Assembly (NCBI GenBank): GCA_900170005.1
Contig: LT827128.1
Location: 2,662,168 to 2,726,167 of the forward strand
Direction of reading: 5' to 3'
DNA length: 64,000 nt
DNA from: Gordonibacter massiliensis (ex Traore et al. 2017)
GTDB taxonomy: Bacteria; Actinomycetota; Coriobacteriia; Coriobacteriales; Eggerthellaceae
Under the pieces are notes generated by a model. That model had not been told where the DNA came from. It did no database searches and saw only the letters and a list, made by a program, of their open reading frames with translations. A program made the translations under genes and the position numbers. Shown in pieces: positions 50,738 to 59,780 of the stretch (position 1 is its first letter; the number at the start of each line of letters is the position of its first letter).

Positions 50738-51694
50738 ATGGCGCAAGGGCAGCTCGAAGCGGCCATCGAGGAGCTGAAGGCCCAATACCCGAAGCTCGAT
50801 TTCACGTACCGGGACTTCCCCTTGGGCAAGCCGGGGGAGAAGATGTTCGCCTGGCCGGGCCTTCCCGACGAGGATGTGCTCGTGGTGGTCCATCAGTGCG
50901 CCGGCGTGCGCGAGCTGTTCCATCGGCACGACTTCTTCTACTTCAACTACACGTACCGCGGATGCTACGAATCTCTCAGCCAGCGCTACGACAACCGCAT
51001 CACCGTGCGCGAGGGCGAACTGTACGCCGGCCAGCCGTTCGCCGGGCACGCCCTGCTGGCGCACGACGACGCGGACGTCGTCATCATCGGCGTGCTGGTG
51101 AAGAAGGAGGCGTTCTTCCGGTCGTTTTTGCCCATGCTGTCGCCCGATTCGCGCTTCATGCGGTTCCTGCTCGACCCGTCCACCGACTGCTTCGCCGACG
51201 AGTTCATCCACTTCGAGCTGGAGGACCAGTGCACGACGCGCGCCCTCCTCGAGATGATGGTGGTGGAGTACGCGAACAAGCGCGACGACACCCAGGAGGT
51301 GCTCAAGCCGCTCGTGCTGTCGTTCCTCATGCAGGTGGCGCGGCAGTACGCCTGCAGCGGCGGCGGGCAGGAGTCGGACAAGCTGTCCGAGCGCATCGTG
51401 CGCTACATGAGCGAGCATGTGGACACCGTCACGCTGAAGGCGGTCGCCGACAAGTTCTCGTACCACCCTAACTACGTTTCCACGCTGCTGCGGAAGGAGA
51501 CGGGCAAAAGTTTCTCCGAGTTGCTGCGCGAGCAGCGCATGGACCGCGCCGCGGTCCTGCTGGGTGGCACCGACCTCCCCGTGTCCGAGATCGCGCGGCT
51601 TCTGGGGTACTCCAACACCTCGAATTTCCACAAGGCGTTCCGCGCGCACTACGGCACTTCGCCGCGCTCGTACGTCCGAGGCCGCGGCGTCTGA
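50738..51694 (+). CDS. AraC family transcriptional regulator
   Basis: 318 residues. N-terminal cupin-like sensor domain (FHRHDFFYFNYTYRG), C-terminal AraC double HTH (about 215-315): VTLKAVADKFSYHPNYVSTL and the second half SEIARLLGYSNTSNFHKAFR. AGGGAGG lies before the ATG. Divergent from the MFS/acetyltransferase operon and probably its regulator. Confidence 0.9.
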   Translation: MAQGQLEAAIEELKAQYPKLDFTYRDFPLGKPGEKMFAWPGLPDEDVLVVVHQCAGVRELFHRHDFFYFNYTYRGCYESLSQRYDNRITVREGELYAGQPFAGHALLAHDDADVVIIGVLVKKEAFFRSFLPMLSPDSRFMRFLLDPSTDCFADEFIHFELEDQCTTRALLEMMVVEYANKRDDTQEVLKPLVLSFLMQVARQYACSGGGQESDKLSERIVRYMSEHVDTVTLKAVADKFSYHPNYVSTLLRKETGKSFSELLREQRMDRAAVLLGGTDLPVSEIARLLGYSNTSNFHKAFRAHYGTSPRSYVRGRGV

Positions 51695-51704
51695 CGCGGC
51701 GTCG

Positions 51705-51714
51705 CCCCCCCCCC
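51705..51714. repeat. Run of ten C residues
   Basis: Homopolymer 11 bases after the AraC stop codon. Outside any gene; it could vary in length. Confidence 0.8.
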
Positions 51715-51912
51715 TAGAACGTCGCGTGAAGCGACCCCTTCCGACCAAGGGCGGCGCCGTCGCCGTTTCCAAGGGGCGCGCACGGGGGGCTTTCGCGCAA
51801 AAGAACGCGGCCGGTGTTTCTAAACGGGTCCGTCTGTTGAAAGGAGACAAAAACAGCTACAATAGAATATACGCAGGTGGAGCGCACGAGGGCAAGGCTG
51901 GAGGCGTAGCAT

Positions 51913-52266
51913 ATGGGGATGCGTGAACTGTACGATGCGATGGGGGTCGAATACGACGACGTGCTCGCGTTGTTGCGGAGGGAAGATCGCATCGAGCTGT
52001 ATTTCACGCAGATGATGGACGACCCTTCGTTCGGCGAGCTCGAGCGGACGATGGAGGAGAGGGACTATCCGGCGGCCTTCAGGGCGGCCCATACGATCAA
52101 GGGCATGTGCGTGAACCTGATGATCGAGCCTCTTGCCAAAGCGTCCATCGCCTTGGTGGAGTGCCTTCGTACCGACCCGGTCGACGAAGCCGAGGCGACT
52201 TCGCTCTACGCGCAGGTTCGCAACGAGCACAACCTGCTTCTGTCTCGATGGGACGACCTGCTATGA
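51913..52266 (+). CDS. HPt (histidine phosphotransfer) protein
   Basis: 117 residues, all helical. The phosphoacceptor is in AFRAAHTIKGMCVNL. It would relay phosphate between a hybrid sensor kinase and a response regulator. GGAGG is eight bases before the ATG. It lies 52 bases upstream of a receiver/HD-GYP gene, its likely target. The nearest hybrid kinase is the split one at 41467. Confidence 0.9.
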   Translation: MGMRELYDAMGVEYDDVLALLRREDRIELYFTQMMDDPSFGELERTMEERDYPAAFRAAHTIKGMCVNLMIEPLAKASIALVECLRTDPVDEAEATSLYAQVRNEHNLLLSRWDDLL

Positions 52267-52318
52267 AGGTGATTTTTCGGGTGCAGGGGCCAAGGCCGTC
52301 GACGGAAGGCGCGCAGCA

Positions 52319-53845
52319 ATGGGTGTAGCCGCACGACAGACCATTCTCATCGCAGACGACGCGAAGCTCAATCGCACGATGCTCTCCGACATCCTCTCGG
52401 ACGATTACGACGTCATCGAGGCTTGCGATGGCCGCGAGGCGGTGGAATTGCTGCGTGACCGGGAGGGCGCGATCTCGCTGCTCCTGCTCGACATCGTCAT
52501 GCCGAACATGGACGGGTTCGAAGTTCTCGCGTATCTGCATCGCAGCCGATGGAACAACGATCTTCCGGTGATGATCATCTCTGCCGAAACGTCGCCGGCG
52601 TACATTCGCAAGGGCTTCGAACTCGGGGTGAGCGATTACATCAGCCGCCCGTTCGATCCCGAAGTCGTGCTGCAGCGCGTGCGCAACACCATCGCGTTGT
52701 ACGCGAAGCAGAACAAGCTCAAGGACGTGATAACCGAGCAGGTGATGGAGCGTGAGAAGGCGAACACGCTCATGGTGGACATCTTGAGCACTATCGTGGA
52801 GTTCCGCAACGGCGAATCGGGCTTGCATGTCACGCGCATCCGCATCATCGCCGAGCTCCTGCTCGAGGCGTTGAAGCGCCGCTTTCCGGAATACGGGCTT
52901 ACCAGTTCGAAGATCGCGCTCATATCGAACGCGGCGGCACTGCACGACATCGGCAAGATCGTCGTGCCCGACGAGATACTCAACAAACCGGGTAAGCTCA
53001 CGCCGGAAGAGTTCGAGATCATGAAGACCCATGCGGCCTTGGGCGACGAGATGCTCGACGGGCTCCACTTCGGCAAGGACGAAGAGCTGGTGAAGTACGC
53101 TCGCCAGATATGCCGCTGGCACCACGAGCGCTGGGACGGCAGAGGATATCCCGACGGCCTCAAAGGCTCCGAGATTCCCATTGCCGCTCAGGCGGTGGCG
53201 CTCGCCGACGTCTACGACGCCCTCGTGAGCGAGCGCGTGTACAAAAAGGCGTACTCGCACGAGACGGCCGTCTCGATGATAGAGAACGGCGAATGCGGCA
53301 TGTTCAACCCCGATCTTATGCAGTGCTTTCGCGCTGAGGCCGACAGCTTGAACGAGATCATCTTCATTCGAAGCGATCCGGCGAAAGCCCTCTTCGATGC
53401 GGACAAGCTCTCGCGCGAAGTCCTCGAGCGCAGCGAACCGGGCCTGTCGGGCAGGACGGTGCTTCTGCTCGAGCGCGAACGGGCCAAGTTCACGTTCGCC
53501 GCGTCGTTTTCCGACGGCTTGCTGTTCGATTACGATTCCGAAAGCGACACGGTCGCGTTCTCGGGAAAGGATCGCGAGCGCTTCGGCTACCCGAAGATCA
53601 TCGCAGACAGCGCGGCCTCGCTGATGGGAGAGGAATCCCCCGAAGCGCTCGCCGTGTTGCAGCAGCGCATAGCGAGCACCTCGCCCGGAGATCCCGTGAC
53701 GAACGCCTGCGTGAAGTTGACGTTGGCAGACGGAATACGCCGAGCGTGCGAAGTGACATGCCTGGTCGTGTGGGCCGAGGACGGAGAGGAGCCGAGAAGG
53801 CTCGGAGTCGTCGGCCGCGTAGCCGTGAGAGAGTCGTGCGCATAA
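52319..53845 (+). CDS. Response regulator with HD-GYP phosphodiesterase domain
   Basis: 508 residues from an ATG with GGAAGG nine bases upstream. Receiver (about 5-125): TILIADDAKLNR, phosphoacceptor LLLLDIVMPNMDG, and RPF in place of the usual KPF, so the conserved Lys is Arg. HD-GYP domain (about 145-340): ALHDIGKIVVPDEILNKPGK, then HHERWDGRGYPDGLKG. A C-terminal domain of about 150 residues resembles PAS. It should hydrolyse c-di-GMP, opposing the GGDEF proteins at 741, 3763 and 14115. Confidence 0.9.
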   Translation: MGVAARQTILIADDAKLNRTMLSDILSDDYDVIEACDGREAVELLRDREGAISLLLLDIVMPNMDGFEVLAYLHRSRWNNDLPVMIISAETSPAYIRKGFELGVSDYISRPFDPEVVLQRVRNTIALYAKQNKLKDVITEQVMEREKANTLMVDILSTIVEFRNGESGLHVTRIRIIAELLLEALKRRFPEYGLTSSKIALISNAAALHDIGKIVVPDEILNKPGKLTPEEFEIMKTHAALGDEMLDGLHFGKDEELVKYARQICRWHHERWDGRGYPDGLKGSEIPIAAQAVALADVYDALVSERVYKKAYSHETAVSMIENGECGMFNPDLMQCFRAEADSLNEIIFIRSDPAKALFDADKLSREVLERSEPGLSGRTVLLLERERAKFTFAASFSDGLLFDYDSESDTVAFSGKDRERFGYPKIIADSAASLMGEESPEALAVLQQRIASTSPGDPVTNACVKLTLADGIRRACEVTCLVVWAEDGEEPRRLGVVGRVAVRESCA

Positions 53846-53896
53846 CCGACGCCGCCGGTCCTGTCAGAGACGGCTGCGTCCGTCGGGCGAGAGCGC

Positions 53897-55432
53897 TCAC
53901 GCTTCCATCTGGTCGATCAGCACCAGCAGCTCCTGCTTCTTGTGGATGCCCAACTTGGCGTAGATGCGCTTGTTGTGCGTGCGCATGGTGTTTTCGGAAA
54001 TGAACAGCATCTCGGCGATGGCGGGCCCGGAGTGGCCGCGGGCGATGAGCTCCATAACCTCGGTCTCGCGTCCCGACAGGCCGTACAGCTCGCTCAGCTG
54101 TTGGCAGCGCTTCGAAAGGCGGTCCACAATGGGCGCTTCGCCGCCGTCGTGCGCAGACCGGCGTTCGACTTTATCGCGCACGGCTTGGGTCACGGCTATC
54201 TCGGCCGACGTGTCCTTCTCGCGCGCCCGCGGGGTCAGCATCAAGAATTCCAGCCGGTTGGTGTGCAGCTTGCCCACGCGCCGGCCGAACAGCGCCGCCA
54301 GCAGCATCACGTACAGCGACACCAACGCCACGAGCGACAGCTGTTCCACGCCCAGCGTGTTCTCGCTGCCCGATACATAGCCCACCAGGTAGCCGCACAT
54401 CTGCAGGAAGTACGTGATGGTGCCGTAGAATGCGAACACGAACACGGGGTTGATGCCGCTGTCGCGCGAGATCTGCCCGCAATGCATCATCATGAGCACG
54501 GTGGCCAGCATGAAGCACGCGTACGTGATGCCGATGCCCGCGTCCGCGAACGCCTCGCCGACGAACGGCAACACGATCAGGCACGTTGCCACCACGGGGA
54601 ACAGCACCCGGAACACGCTCATCAAATCCACGTGCAGCGTGCGCCTGCGCCACACGAGGTAGAAGGCCGCCACCACAGCCAGCAGCGCGAACATGGAGAA
54701 GATGTTCAGCGTGCTCATCAGCTCCTGGTGGGTGACGGCGATGAAGCGAATGGCCCCCGAGCAGAACCCGAGCGCTCCGATGGACAGGGCGGGCAGGAAG
54801 CTCTCGCGCAGCGCGTTGCGGTACACGAGGGCGTGCTCGCGCGGCACGTCTTGGAACATGGGCTGCTCGCTCACCGTGGCGCGCGCCGCAAGCCACAGGC
54901 ACAATCCGGCCAGCGGCACGAGGACGAGCGGAATGAGGTAGGCGGTGAGCGCGGCGGGAATGAAGCACAGCCCGAAGTACAGAAGCGCCGAGAACCCGGT
55001 TCCCTTGATGAGCGCCAGGTTCCCGGCGGCGCTCTCAGACGCCGCGAACACGCGCTGCCAGCTCATGAGGAATCCAGCGGAGCCTGCGCCGATGAGTGCC
55101 GCTGCGCACACGATGAGCGCGGGTGCTGCAGATTCCAAGTACATGGCTCCGATGAGCATGAGCGGTCCGAAGGCCAGCGGCAGTGAGAACGCCAGCACGT
55201 GAGCCCGCTTCGCAAGACCCGGGCGTTTCCAAGTGAGCGCCATGGCCGTGCAGAACGCCAGCCAGAACACGGCGATCTGCACGGTGTAGAACACGATGGT
55301 GGTGAGCGAGGTCTGGCAGGAAGACGGAAGGTACGGGAAGATACCGCCCCATATGGACGTTGCGTTGATGGACAGGAACGTGGCGTAGCCGAAGCTGGGC
55401 ACGTCGGGTCGAGCCGCCGAAGCCGAGCGCAT
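53897..55432 (-). CDS. LuxR-type regulator with about 12 membrane helices
   Basis: 511 residues. The first about 400 are a polytopic membrane domain of about 12 helices, followed by a LuxR HTH (about 440-505): LSGRETEVMELIARGHSGPA and SENTMRTHNKRIYAKLGIHK. Such membrane LuxR proteins are abundant in Eggerthella, often beside molybdoenzyme operons. The ATG at 55432 follows AAGGGAC; an upstream ATG at 55510 lacks a ribosome site. Divergent from the dms-like operon and its likely regulator, perhaps sensing the substrate in the membrane. Confidence 0.88.
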   Translation of the reverse strand: MRSASAARPDVPSFGYATFLSINATSIWGGIFPYLPSSCQTSLTTIVFYTVQIAVFWLAFCTAMALTWKRPGLAKRAHVLAFSLPLAFGPLMLIGAMYLESAAPALIVCAAALIGAGSAGFLMSWQRVFAASESAAGNLALIKGTGFSALLYFGLCFIPAALTAYLIPLVLVPLAGLCLWLAARATVSEQPMFQDVPREHALVYRNALRESFLPALSIGALGFCSGAIRFIAVTHQELMSTLNIFSMFALLAVVAAFYLVWRRRTLHVDLMSVFRVLFPVVATCLIVLPFVGEAFADAGIGITYACFMLATVLMMMHCGQISRDSGINPVFVFAFYGTITYFLQMCGYLVGYVSGSENTLGVEQLSLVALVSLYVMLLAALFGRRVGKLHTNRLEFLMLTPRAREKDTSAEIAVTQAVRDKVERRSAHDGGEAPIVDRLSKRCQQLSELYGLSGRETEVMELIARGHSGPAIAEMLFISENTMRTHNKRIYAKLGIHKKQELLVLIDQMEA

Positions 55433-55624
55433 GTCCCTTGCAACCCCCTCTCGAAACGGCGTCCGCAAAAGCGTCCGCAGCGCCTCGTTTGCTGCGGGCC
55501 GTGGCGTCATTCTAGCAGACGCGCACGGCGTCACCTGTGTGGCTTGGCATATGGTGATGCAATCTACCTGCGGAAACGCAAATATCACAACATTCTGGTG
55601 ACAACGGTGCGCGCTGCGATTTCG

Positions 55625-55648
55625 TATAGTGGGGTCGGTTCGAACCGA
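55625..55648 (+). promoter_or_regulatory. -10 and adjacent 14-bp palindrome upstream of the dms-like operon
   Basis: TATAGT (55625-55630) is followed within five bases by TCGGTTCGAACCGA (55635-55648), a perfect palindrome. The -35 is not clear. An operator just downstream of the -10 would suit a regulator-controlled promoter. The rest of the 336-base gap holds no gene. Confidence 0.5.
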
Positions 55649-55768
55649 TGGATCGACTGCGAATGCGGTGCGCAGGGGCACTCCGACGCCAAGGGGCAAG
55701 GGCCGTCTGGCGCGAATCCCGCAGTCGGGATACGATTGAAACGACCAAGAGGAATCGGAGGGGGTTGC

Positions 55769-58201
55769 ATGTTGGATACGAGCATGACGTTGAACCGCCG
55801 CACGTTCGTCAAGGCGACCGGCGCGCTGGGCGCGCTGGCGGCGGCGGGCGGCGTGGCGTCGAGCGCGCTGTTCTCGGGCGGGGCCGAGCCGGCCTTCGCG
55901 GACGGCGAAGAGCACATCGTTTGGAGCCACTGCCATGTCAACTGCGGCGGCGCATGCGTGCTGCAGTGCCATGTGAAGGACGGCGAGCTGGCCTACGTGG
56001 AGTCGGACAACACCGGCGACGCGTCGTTCGGGGGCGTCCAGGCGCGCGCCTGCCTGCGCGGCCGGTCCATCCGCCCGTGGCTGGGCAGCGCCGACCGCTT
56101 GAACTACCCCATGAAGCGCGCGCAAGGCACGAAGCGCGGCGACGGCCAGTACGAGCGCATCAGCTGGGACGAGGCGCTCGACACCATCGCCAGCGAGTTC
56201 ACGCGCATCAAGGAGCAGTACGGCAACGAAGCCATCTTCATCCAGGAATGCTCGGGCGTCGAGCAGAACATCATGATGAACAACCCGTTCTTCCGCCTGT
56301 TCAACCTGCTGGGCGGAGAGGTCACGCGCTATGGCAGCTATTCCAGCGCGTCCATCTCCTTCGGCGCGTACCCCTACGTGTACGGCAAGTCGTGGGGCAA
56401 CCGCTCGTTCAAGACGCTGCAGGACGACCAGCTGGTGGTCATGTTCGGCTTCGCGCCCAACGACATGCGCATGGCGGGCGACGGCCCCGGGTACGACCTG
56501 AACGTCGCACGCGAGAAGAAGCGCGTGCGCATCATCAACATCGACCCGCGCCGCACCGAGACGTGCACGAACCTGGGCGCCGAGTGGATCCCCATCGTGC
56601 CGGGAACCGACGCCGCGCTGGTGGCGGGCCTTACGCACGAGCTGATCGAGAGCAACCTGGTGGACCTCGAATTCCTGCACACGTACGTGACGGGTTTCGA
56701 CGAGGACACCATGCCCGAAGATGCCAAGGGCGCCAACGCCTCGTACTACGATTACGTCATGGGCACGGGCTACGACAAGGTTGAGAAAACCCCCGCCTGG
56801 GCAAGCTCCATCACGCGCATCCCCGAGGAGCGCATCAAGCGGCTGGCCCACGAGATCGGCGAGGCCAAGCCGTGCTTCATCTGCCAAGGTCTGGGCATGC
56901 AGCGCCACGCCAACGGCGACAACGCCTCGCGCGCCGTCATGGCGCTGGCGCTCATGGTGGGCCAGGTGGGCAAGCCGGGCACCACGTCGGGCGGCACCAT
57001 CGGCAACGGCGGCATCGGCTTGGACTCGCTGCCCACGGGCACCAACCCCGTGAAGACGAAGATCCCGCAGTACCTGTGGCCCGAGGCCATTCGCGACGGC
57101 GCGAAGCTGACGCGCGAGCACGACGGTGTCCAGAACGCCGACGCGCTCAAGGTGGGCATCAAGATGCTGGTGAACTACGGCAACAACATGATGGCCAACC
57201 AGAACGGCGACATCAACTTCACCACCGACATCCTGCGCGACGAGAGCCTGTGCGAGTTCATCGTGCAGTACGACGTGGCGTGGACCGACTCGTGCAACTG
57301 GGCCGACATCGTCCTGCCCGACCTCACGCCGCAGGAGACCTACAGCCTAACGGCCGCCGGCGAGACGAACGACGTGGCGGGCATCCGCTTCGGCCAGCCG
57401 CTCTACGAGCCGAAGTTCGAGCGCCGCGAGGTCTACGAGGTGTGCGGCGAGCTGGCACGGCGCCTGGGCGTGTACGACGAATACTCCGCAGGCGGCATGA
57501 CCCGCGAGGATTGGTGCCGCAAGCTCTACGACGAGCTGCGCGAAGACGCCGGCGACGACTACGACCTGCCCACCTACGACGAGGGCGTCGCCATGGGCGC
57601 GTTCACCTACGACATCGAGCCCTCCGCGAAGGTCGACCCGTTCATCGAGGACCCCGTCGCCAATCCGCTTAAAACGGCAACGGGCAAGGCGCAGATATTC
57701 TCCCCCGAAATCGCCGAGATGGCGAAAACGTGGAAGCTCGACGAGAGCGAGAAGAACGCGATCACGCCCATCCCCGTGTACGTTCCCGGCCCCGACAGCG
57801 CCGAGGACGTGACGGACGAGTACCCGTTCCAGATCCTCGACTATCACTGCAAGGGCACCACGCACTCCACGTACGCGCACAACCCGGTGCTGAACAAGAT
57901 CACCCCGTTCCAAGCGTGGATCAACCCGATCGACGCCGAGCGCATGGGCATCGCAGACCTCGATCGCGTGCGTTTGACCAGCGCCCAGGGCAGCATGATC
58001 ACGCAGGCGCGCGTGACCAACCGCGTTATTCCCGGCGTCATCGTGCACCCGCAGGGCGCGTGGCACCGCGCCCCCGCCGAAGGCGACCGCACCGACGAGG
58101 GCAGCTGCACCAACACGCTCACCAGCCGCCAGCGCAATCCCATTTCCAAGGGCACGGGCCAGCACAGCGTGATCGGCACGATCGAGAAAGTGGAGGGGTA
58201 A
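55769..58201 (+). CDS. DmsA-like molybdopterin oxidoreductase catalytic subunit
   Basis: 810 residues with a Tat signal peptide (NRRTFVKATGALGALAAAGG). [4Fe-4S] site CHVNCGGACVLQC plus a later Cys in RACLRGR. The region RYGSYSSASISFGAY puts Ser at the molybdenum-ligand position, as in DMSO reductase. Molybdopterin-binding domains extend to the C-terminus (TSRQRNPISKGTGQHSVIG). It is exported folded by Tat and reduces an unknown oxidised substrate as terminal acceptor. GGAGGGGG precedes the ATG. Operon with the next two genes. Confidence 0.92.
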   Translation: MLDTSMTLNRRTFVKATGALGALAAAGGVASSALFSGGAEPAFADGEEHIVWSHCHVNCGGACVLQCHVKDGELAYVESDNTGDASFGGVQARACLRGRSIRPWLGSADRLNYPMKRAQGTKRGDGQYERISWDEALDTIASEFTRIKEQYGNEAIFIQECSGVEQNIMMNNPFFRLFNLLGGEVTRYGSYSSASISFGAYPYVYGKSWGNRSFKTLQDDQLVVMFGFAPNDMRMAGDGPGYDLNVAREKKRVRIINIDPRRTETCTNLGAEWIPIVPGTDAALVAGLTHELIESNLVDLEFLHTYVTGFDEDTMPEDAKGANASYYDYVMGTGYDKVEKTPAWASSITRIPEERIKRLAHEIGEAKPCFICQGLGMQRHANGDNASRAVMALALMVGQVGKPGTTSGGTIGNGGIGLDSLPTGTNPVKTKIPQYLWPEAIRDGAKLTREHDGVQNADALKVGIKMLVNYGNNMMANQNGDINFTTDILRDESLCEFIVQYDVAWTDSCNWADIVLPDLTPQETYSLTAAGETNDVAGIRFGQPLYEPKFERREVYEVCGELARRLGVYDEYSAGGMTREDWCRKLYDELREDAGDDYDLPTYDEGVAMGAFTYDIEPSAKVDPFIEDPVANPLKTATGKAQIFSPEIAEMAKTWKLDESEKNAITPIPVYVPGPDSAEDVTDEYPFQILDYHCKGTTHSTYAHNPVLNKITPFQAWINPIDAERMGIADLDRVRLTSAQGSMITQARVTNRVIPGVIVHPQGAWHRAPAEGDRTDEGSCTNTLTSRQRNPISKGTGQHSVIGTIEKVEG

Positions 58202-58204
58202 GCC

Positions 58205-58822
58205 ATGACGCAATACGGTTTCTACTTCGACGCGACGCGCTGCACGGGTTGCAAGACCTGCGAAGCGGCTTGCCGCGACTACCATGACCTGCCGCTCGAC
58301 CTCACGTACCGCCATGTGTACGAACTGGAGGGCGGCACGTGGACCCAGGCGGCCGACGGCACTTGGACCACGGATTCCTATACCTTCTACACCTCGTTCG
58401 CCTGCAGCCATTGTGACGATCCCGCCTGCACGCAGGTGTGCCCGACGGGCGCCATGCACAAGGGCGACGACGGGCTGGTGTCGGTGGACACGCACCGCTG
58501 CATCGGCTGCGGCTACTGCGAGCTGGCCTGCCCCTACGGCAATCCGCACGTGGACCGCGACAAGGGCCACAGCGTGAAATGCGACGGTTGCGCCTCGCGC
58601 GTGGCGGCGGGAGAGCAGCCCGTGTGCGTTGAGGCGTGCTCCATGCGCGCCCTCGAGTTCGGCCCCGTGGAGAAGCTGAACCAGGGGGACGGGCGCGCCG
58701 CCGTGGCGCCGCTGCCCGACCCAAGCGTGACCACGCCGAACTTCTACATCAAGAACTGCGCCGCGGCGCAGCCGAGCGGCTCGACCTCCTGCGTCGTGGC
58801 CAACGAAGCGGAGGTGAAGTAG
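58205..58822 (+). CDS. DmsB-like ferredoxin subunit
   Basis: 205 residues with four [4Fe-4S] motifs: CTGCKTCEAAC, CSHCDDPACTQVC, CIGCGYCELAC and CDGCASRVAAGEQPVCVEAC. It carries electrons from the membrane subunit to the molybdenum enzyme. Starts three bases after the catalytic subunit's stop. Confidence 0.94.
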   Translation: MTQYGFYFDATRCTGCKTCEAACRDYHDLPLDLTYRHVYELEGGTWTQAADGTWTTDSYTFYTSFACSHCDDPACTQVCPTGAMHKGDDGLVSVDTHRCIGCGYCELACPYGNPHVDRDKGHSVKCDGCASRVAAGEQPVCVEACSMRALEFGPVEKLNQGDGRAAVAPLPDPSVTTPNFYIKNCAAAQPSGSTSCVVANEAEVK

Positions 58823-58823
58823 C

Positions 58824-59672
58824 ATGGGTTTCGGATTCGAGCACGCCGCCCTGGCGGTGTTCACCACGCTCGCGCCCATGGGCGCGGCGTCCTTCATCGC
58901 GCTGGCCTACGCGTTCGTCGCGGGCAAGCCCGATGCCGAGACGGCGAAGCGCCTGGACCGGTGGACGGCCGTTCCCGCCATCGTGATGGTCGCGGGCTTC
59001 GTCGGCGCGTTCATGCATCTGGCGAACCCGCTGAACGCGTTCGGTGTGTTCGCCGGCGTGGGCTCCTCGCCGCTGTCGAACGAGATCGTGGCGGGCCTCG
59101 TGTTCGCCGTGGCGGCTCTGGTGTACTGGGTGCTGGCGCTGGCCGGCAAGCTCTCGGGCGGTGCGCGCAACGGGTTCTTGGTCGTGCTGTCGGTGCTGGC
59201 GCTGGTGTTCGCCGTGTTCTGCGGCCTTGCGTACATGATGGGCACCATTCCCACGTGGAACACCCCGCTGTCCATCGTGCAGATGGTGGGTTACGCGTTG
59301 GCCGGCGGCGCGGTGCTCGGCTTCTGCGTGGTGGGGCTGGCGCATGCGGAGATGCCGAAGGGCGCTCCCGCCGTGGCCCTGGCGCTCGCGCTGGTCGGCG
59401 TGCTGGTGGGCGCCGTCGGATTCGGCGCGCAGATCGCCGGACTAGACGCCATCCGCAATATCTGGGGAAGCGCCGCCGCGCTCGTTCCGGCCATCTGGGG
59501 CTTGTTCGGCACCTTCGCGGTCTGCGGCATCGTGGCCGCGGGGTTGACCTACGCGGCGGGGAAGAAGGCGTTCTCGCCCGCATTCATGATCGTGGCCTGC
59601 GTTGTAGTGGCGATCGGCATCTTCGTTGCCCGCATCGGTTTCTACGGTTTGTACATGGGCGTGGCGCTGTAA
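58824..59672 (+). CDS. DmsC-like membrane anchor subunit
   Basis: 282 residues, eight helices. Pattern FMHLANPLNAFGVFAGVGSS and SPLSNEI matches DmsC anchors, which oxidise menaquinol and hold the complex in the membrane. Starts one base after the dmsB-like stop. A terminator follows. Confidence 0.92.
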   Translation: MGFGFEHAALAVFTTLAPMGAASFIALAYAFVAGKPDAETAKRLDRWTAVPAIVMVAGFVGAFMHLANPLNAFGVFAGVGSSPLSNEIVAGLVFAVAALVYWVLALAGKLSGGARNGFLVVLSVLALVFAVFCGLAYMMGTIPTWNTPLSIVQMVGYALAGGAVLGFCVVGLAHAEMPKGAPAVALALALVGVLVGAVGFGAQIAGLDAIRNIWGSAAALVPAIWGLFGTFAVCGIVAAGLTYAAGKKAFSPAFMIVACVVVAIGIFVARIGFYGLYMGVAL

Positions 59673-59695
59673 TCGGAAGTTCGTCTTATTCTTCG

Positions 59696-59731
59696 GCGGG
59701 CGAGCGGCAGGTTGCCGTCCGCCCGCTTTCT
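59696..59731 (+). terminator. Terminator after the dmsC-like gene
   Basis: Stem GCGGGCG / CGCCCGC with an inner CGGCA / TGCCG stem, followed by TTTCTTCT. Its right arm overlaps the -35 of the next promoter. Confidence 0.85.
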
Positions 59732-59739
59732 TCTATACT
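59712..59739 (+). promoter_or_regulatory. Promoter of the second DmsC-like gene
   Basis: -35 TTGCCG, 16-base spacer, -10 TATACT; 42 bases ahead of the ATG at 59781. The -35 lies within the preceding terminator stem. Confidence 0.7.
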
Positions 59740-59780
59740 TGAGAGCGCATTGCAGGCTCGGAGACGAAACGGGGAGGGGC

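Noticed and set aside
53897-57121. A 1074-codon open frame on the minus strand running across the dmsA-like gene
   Set aside because: The part beyond 55432 is antisense to a clear molybdoenzyme gene and is His/Arg/Ala-rich filler typical of high-GC shadow frames; only the LuxR part is real.
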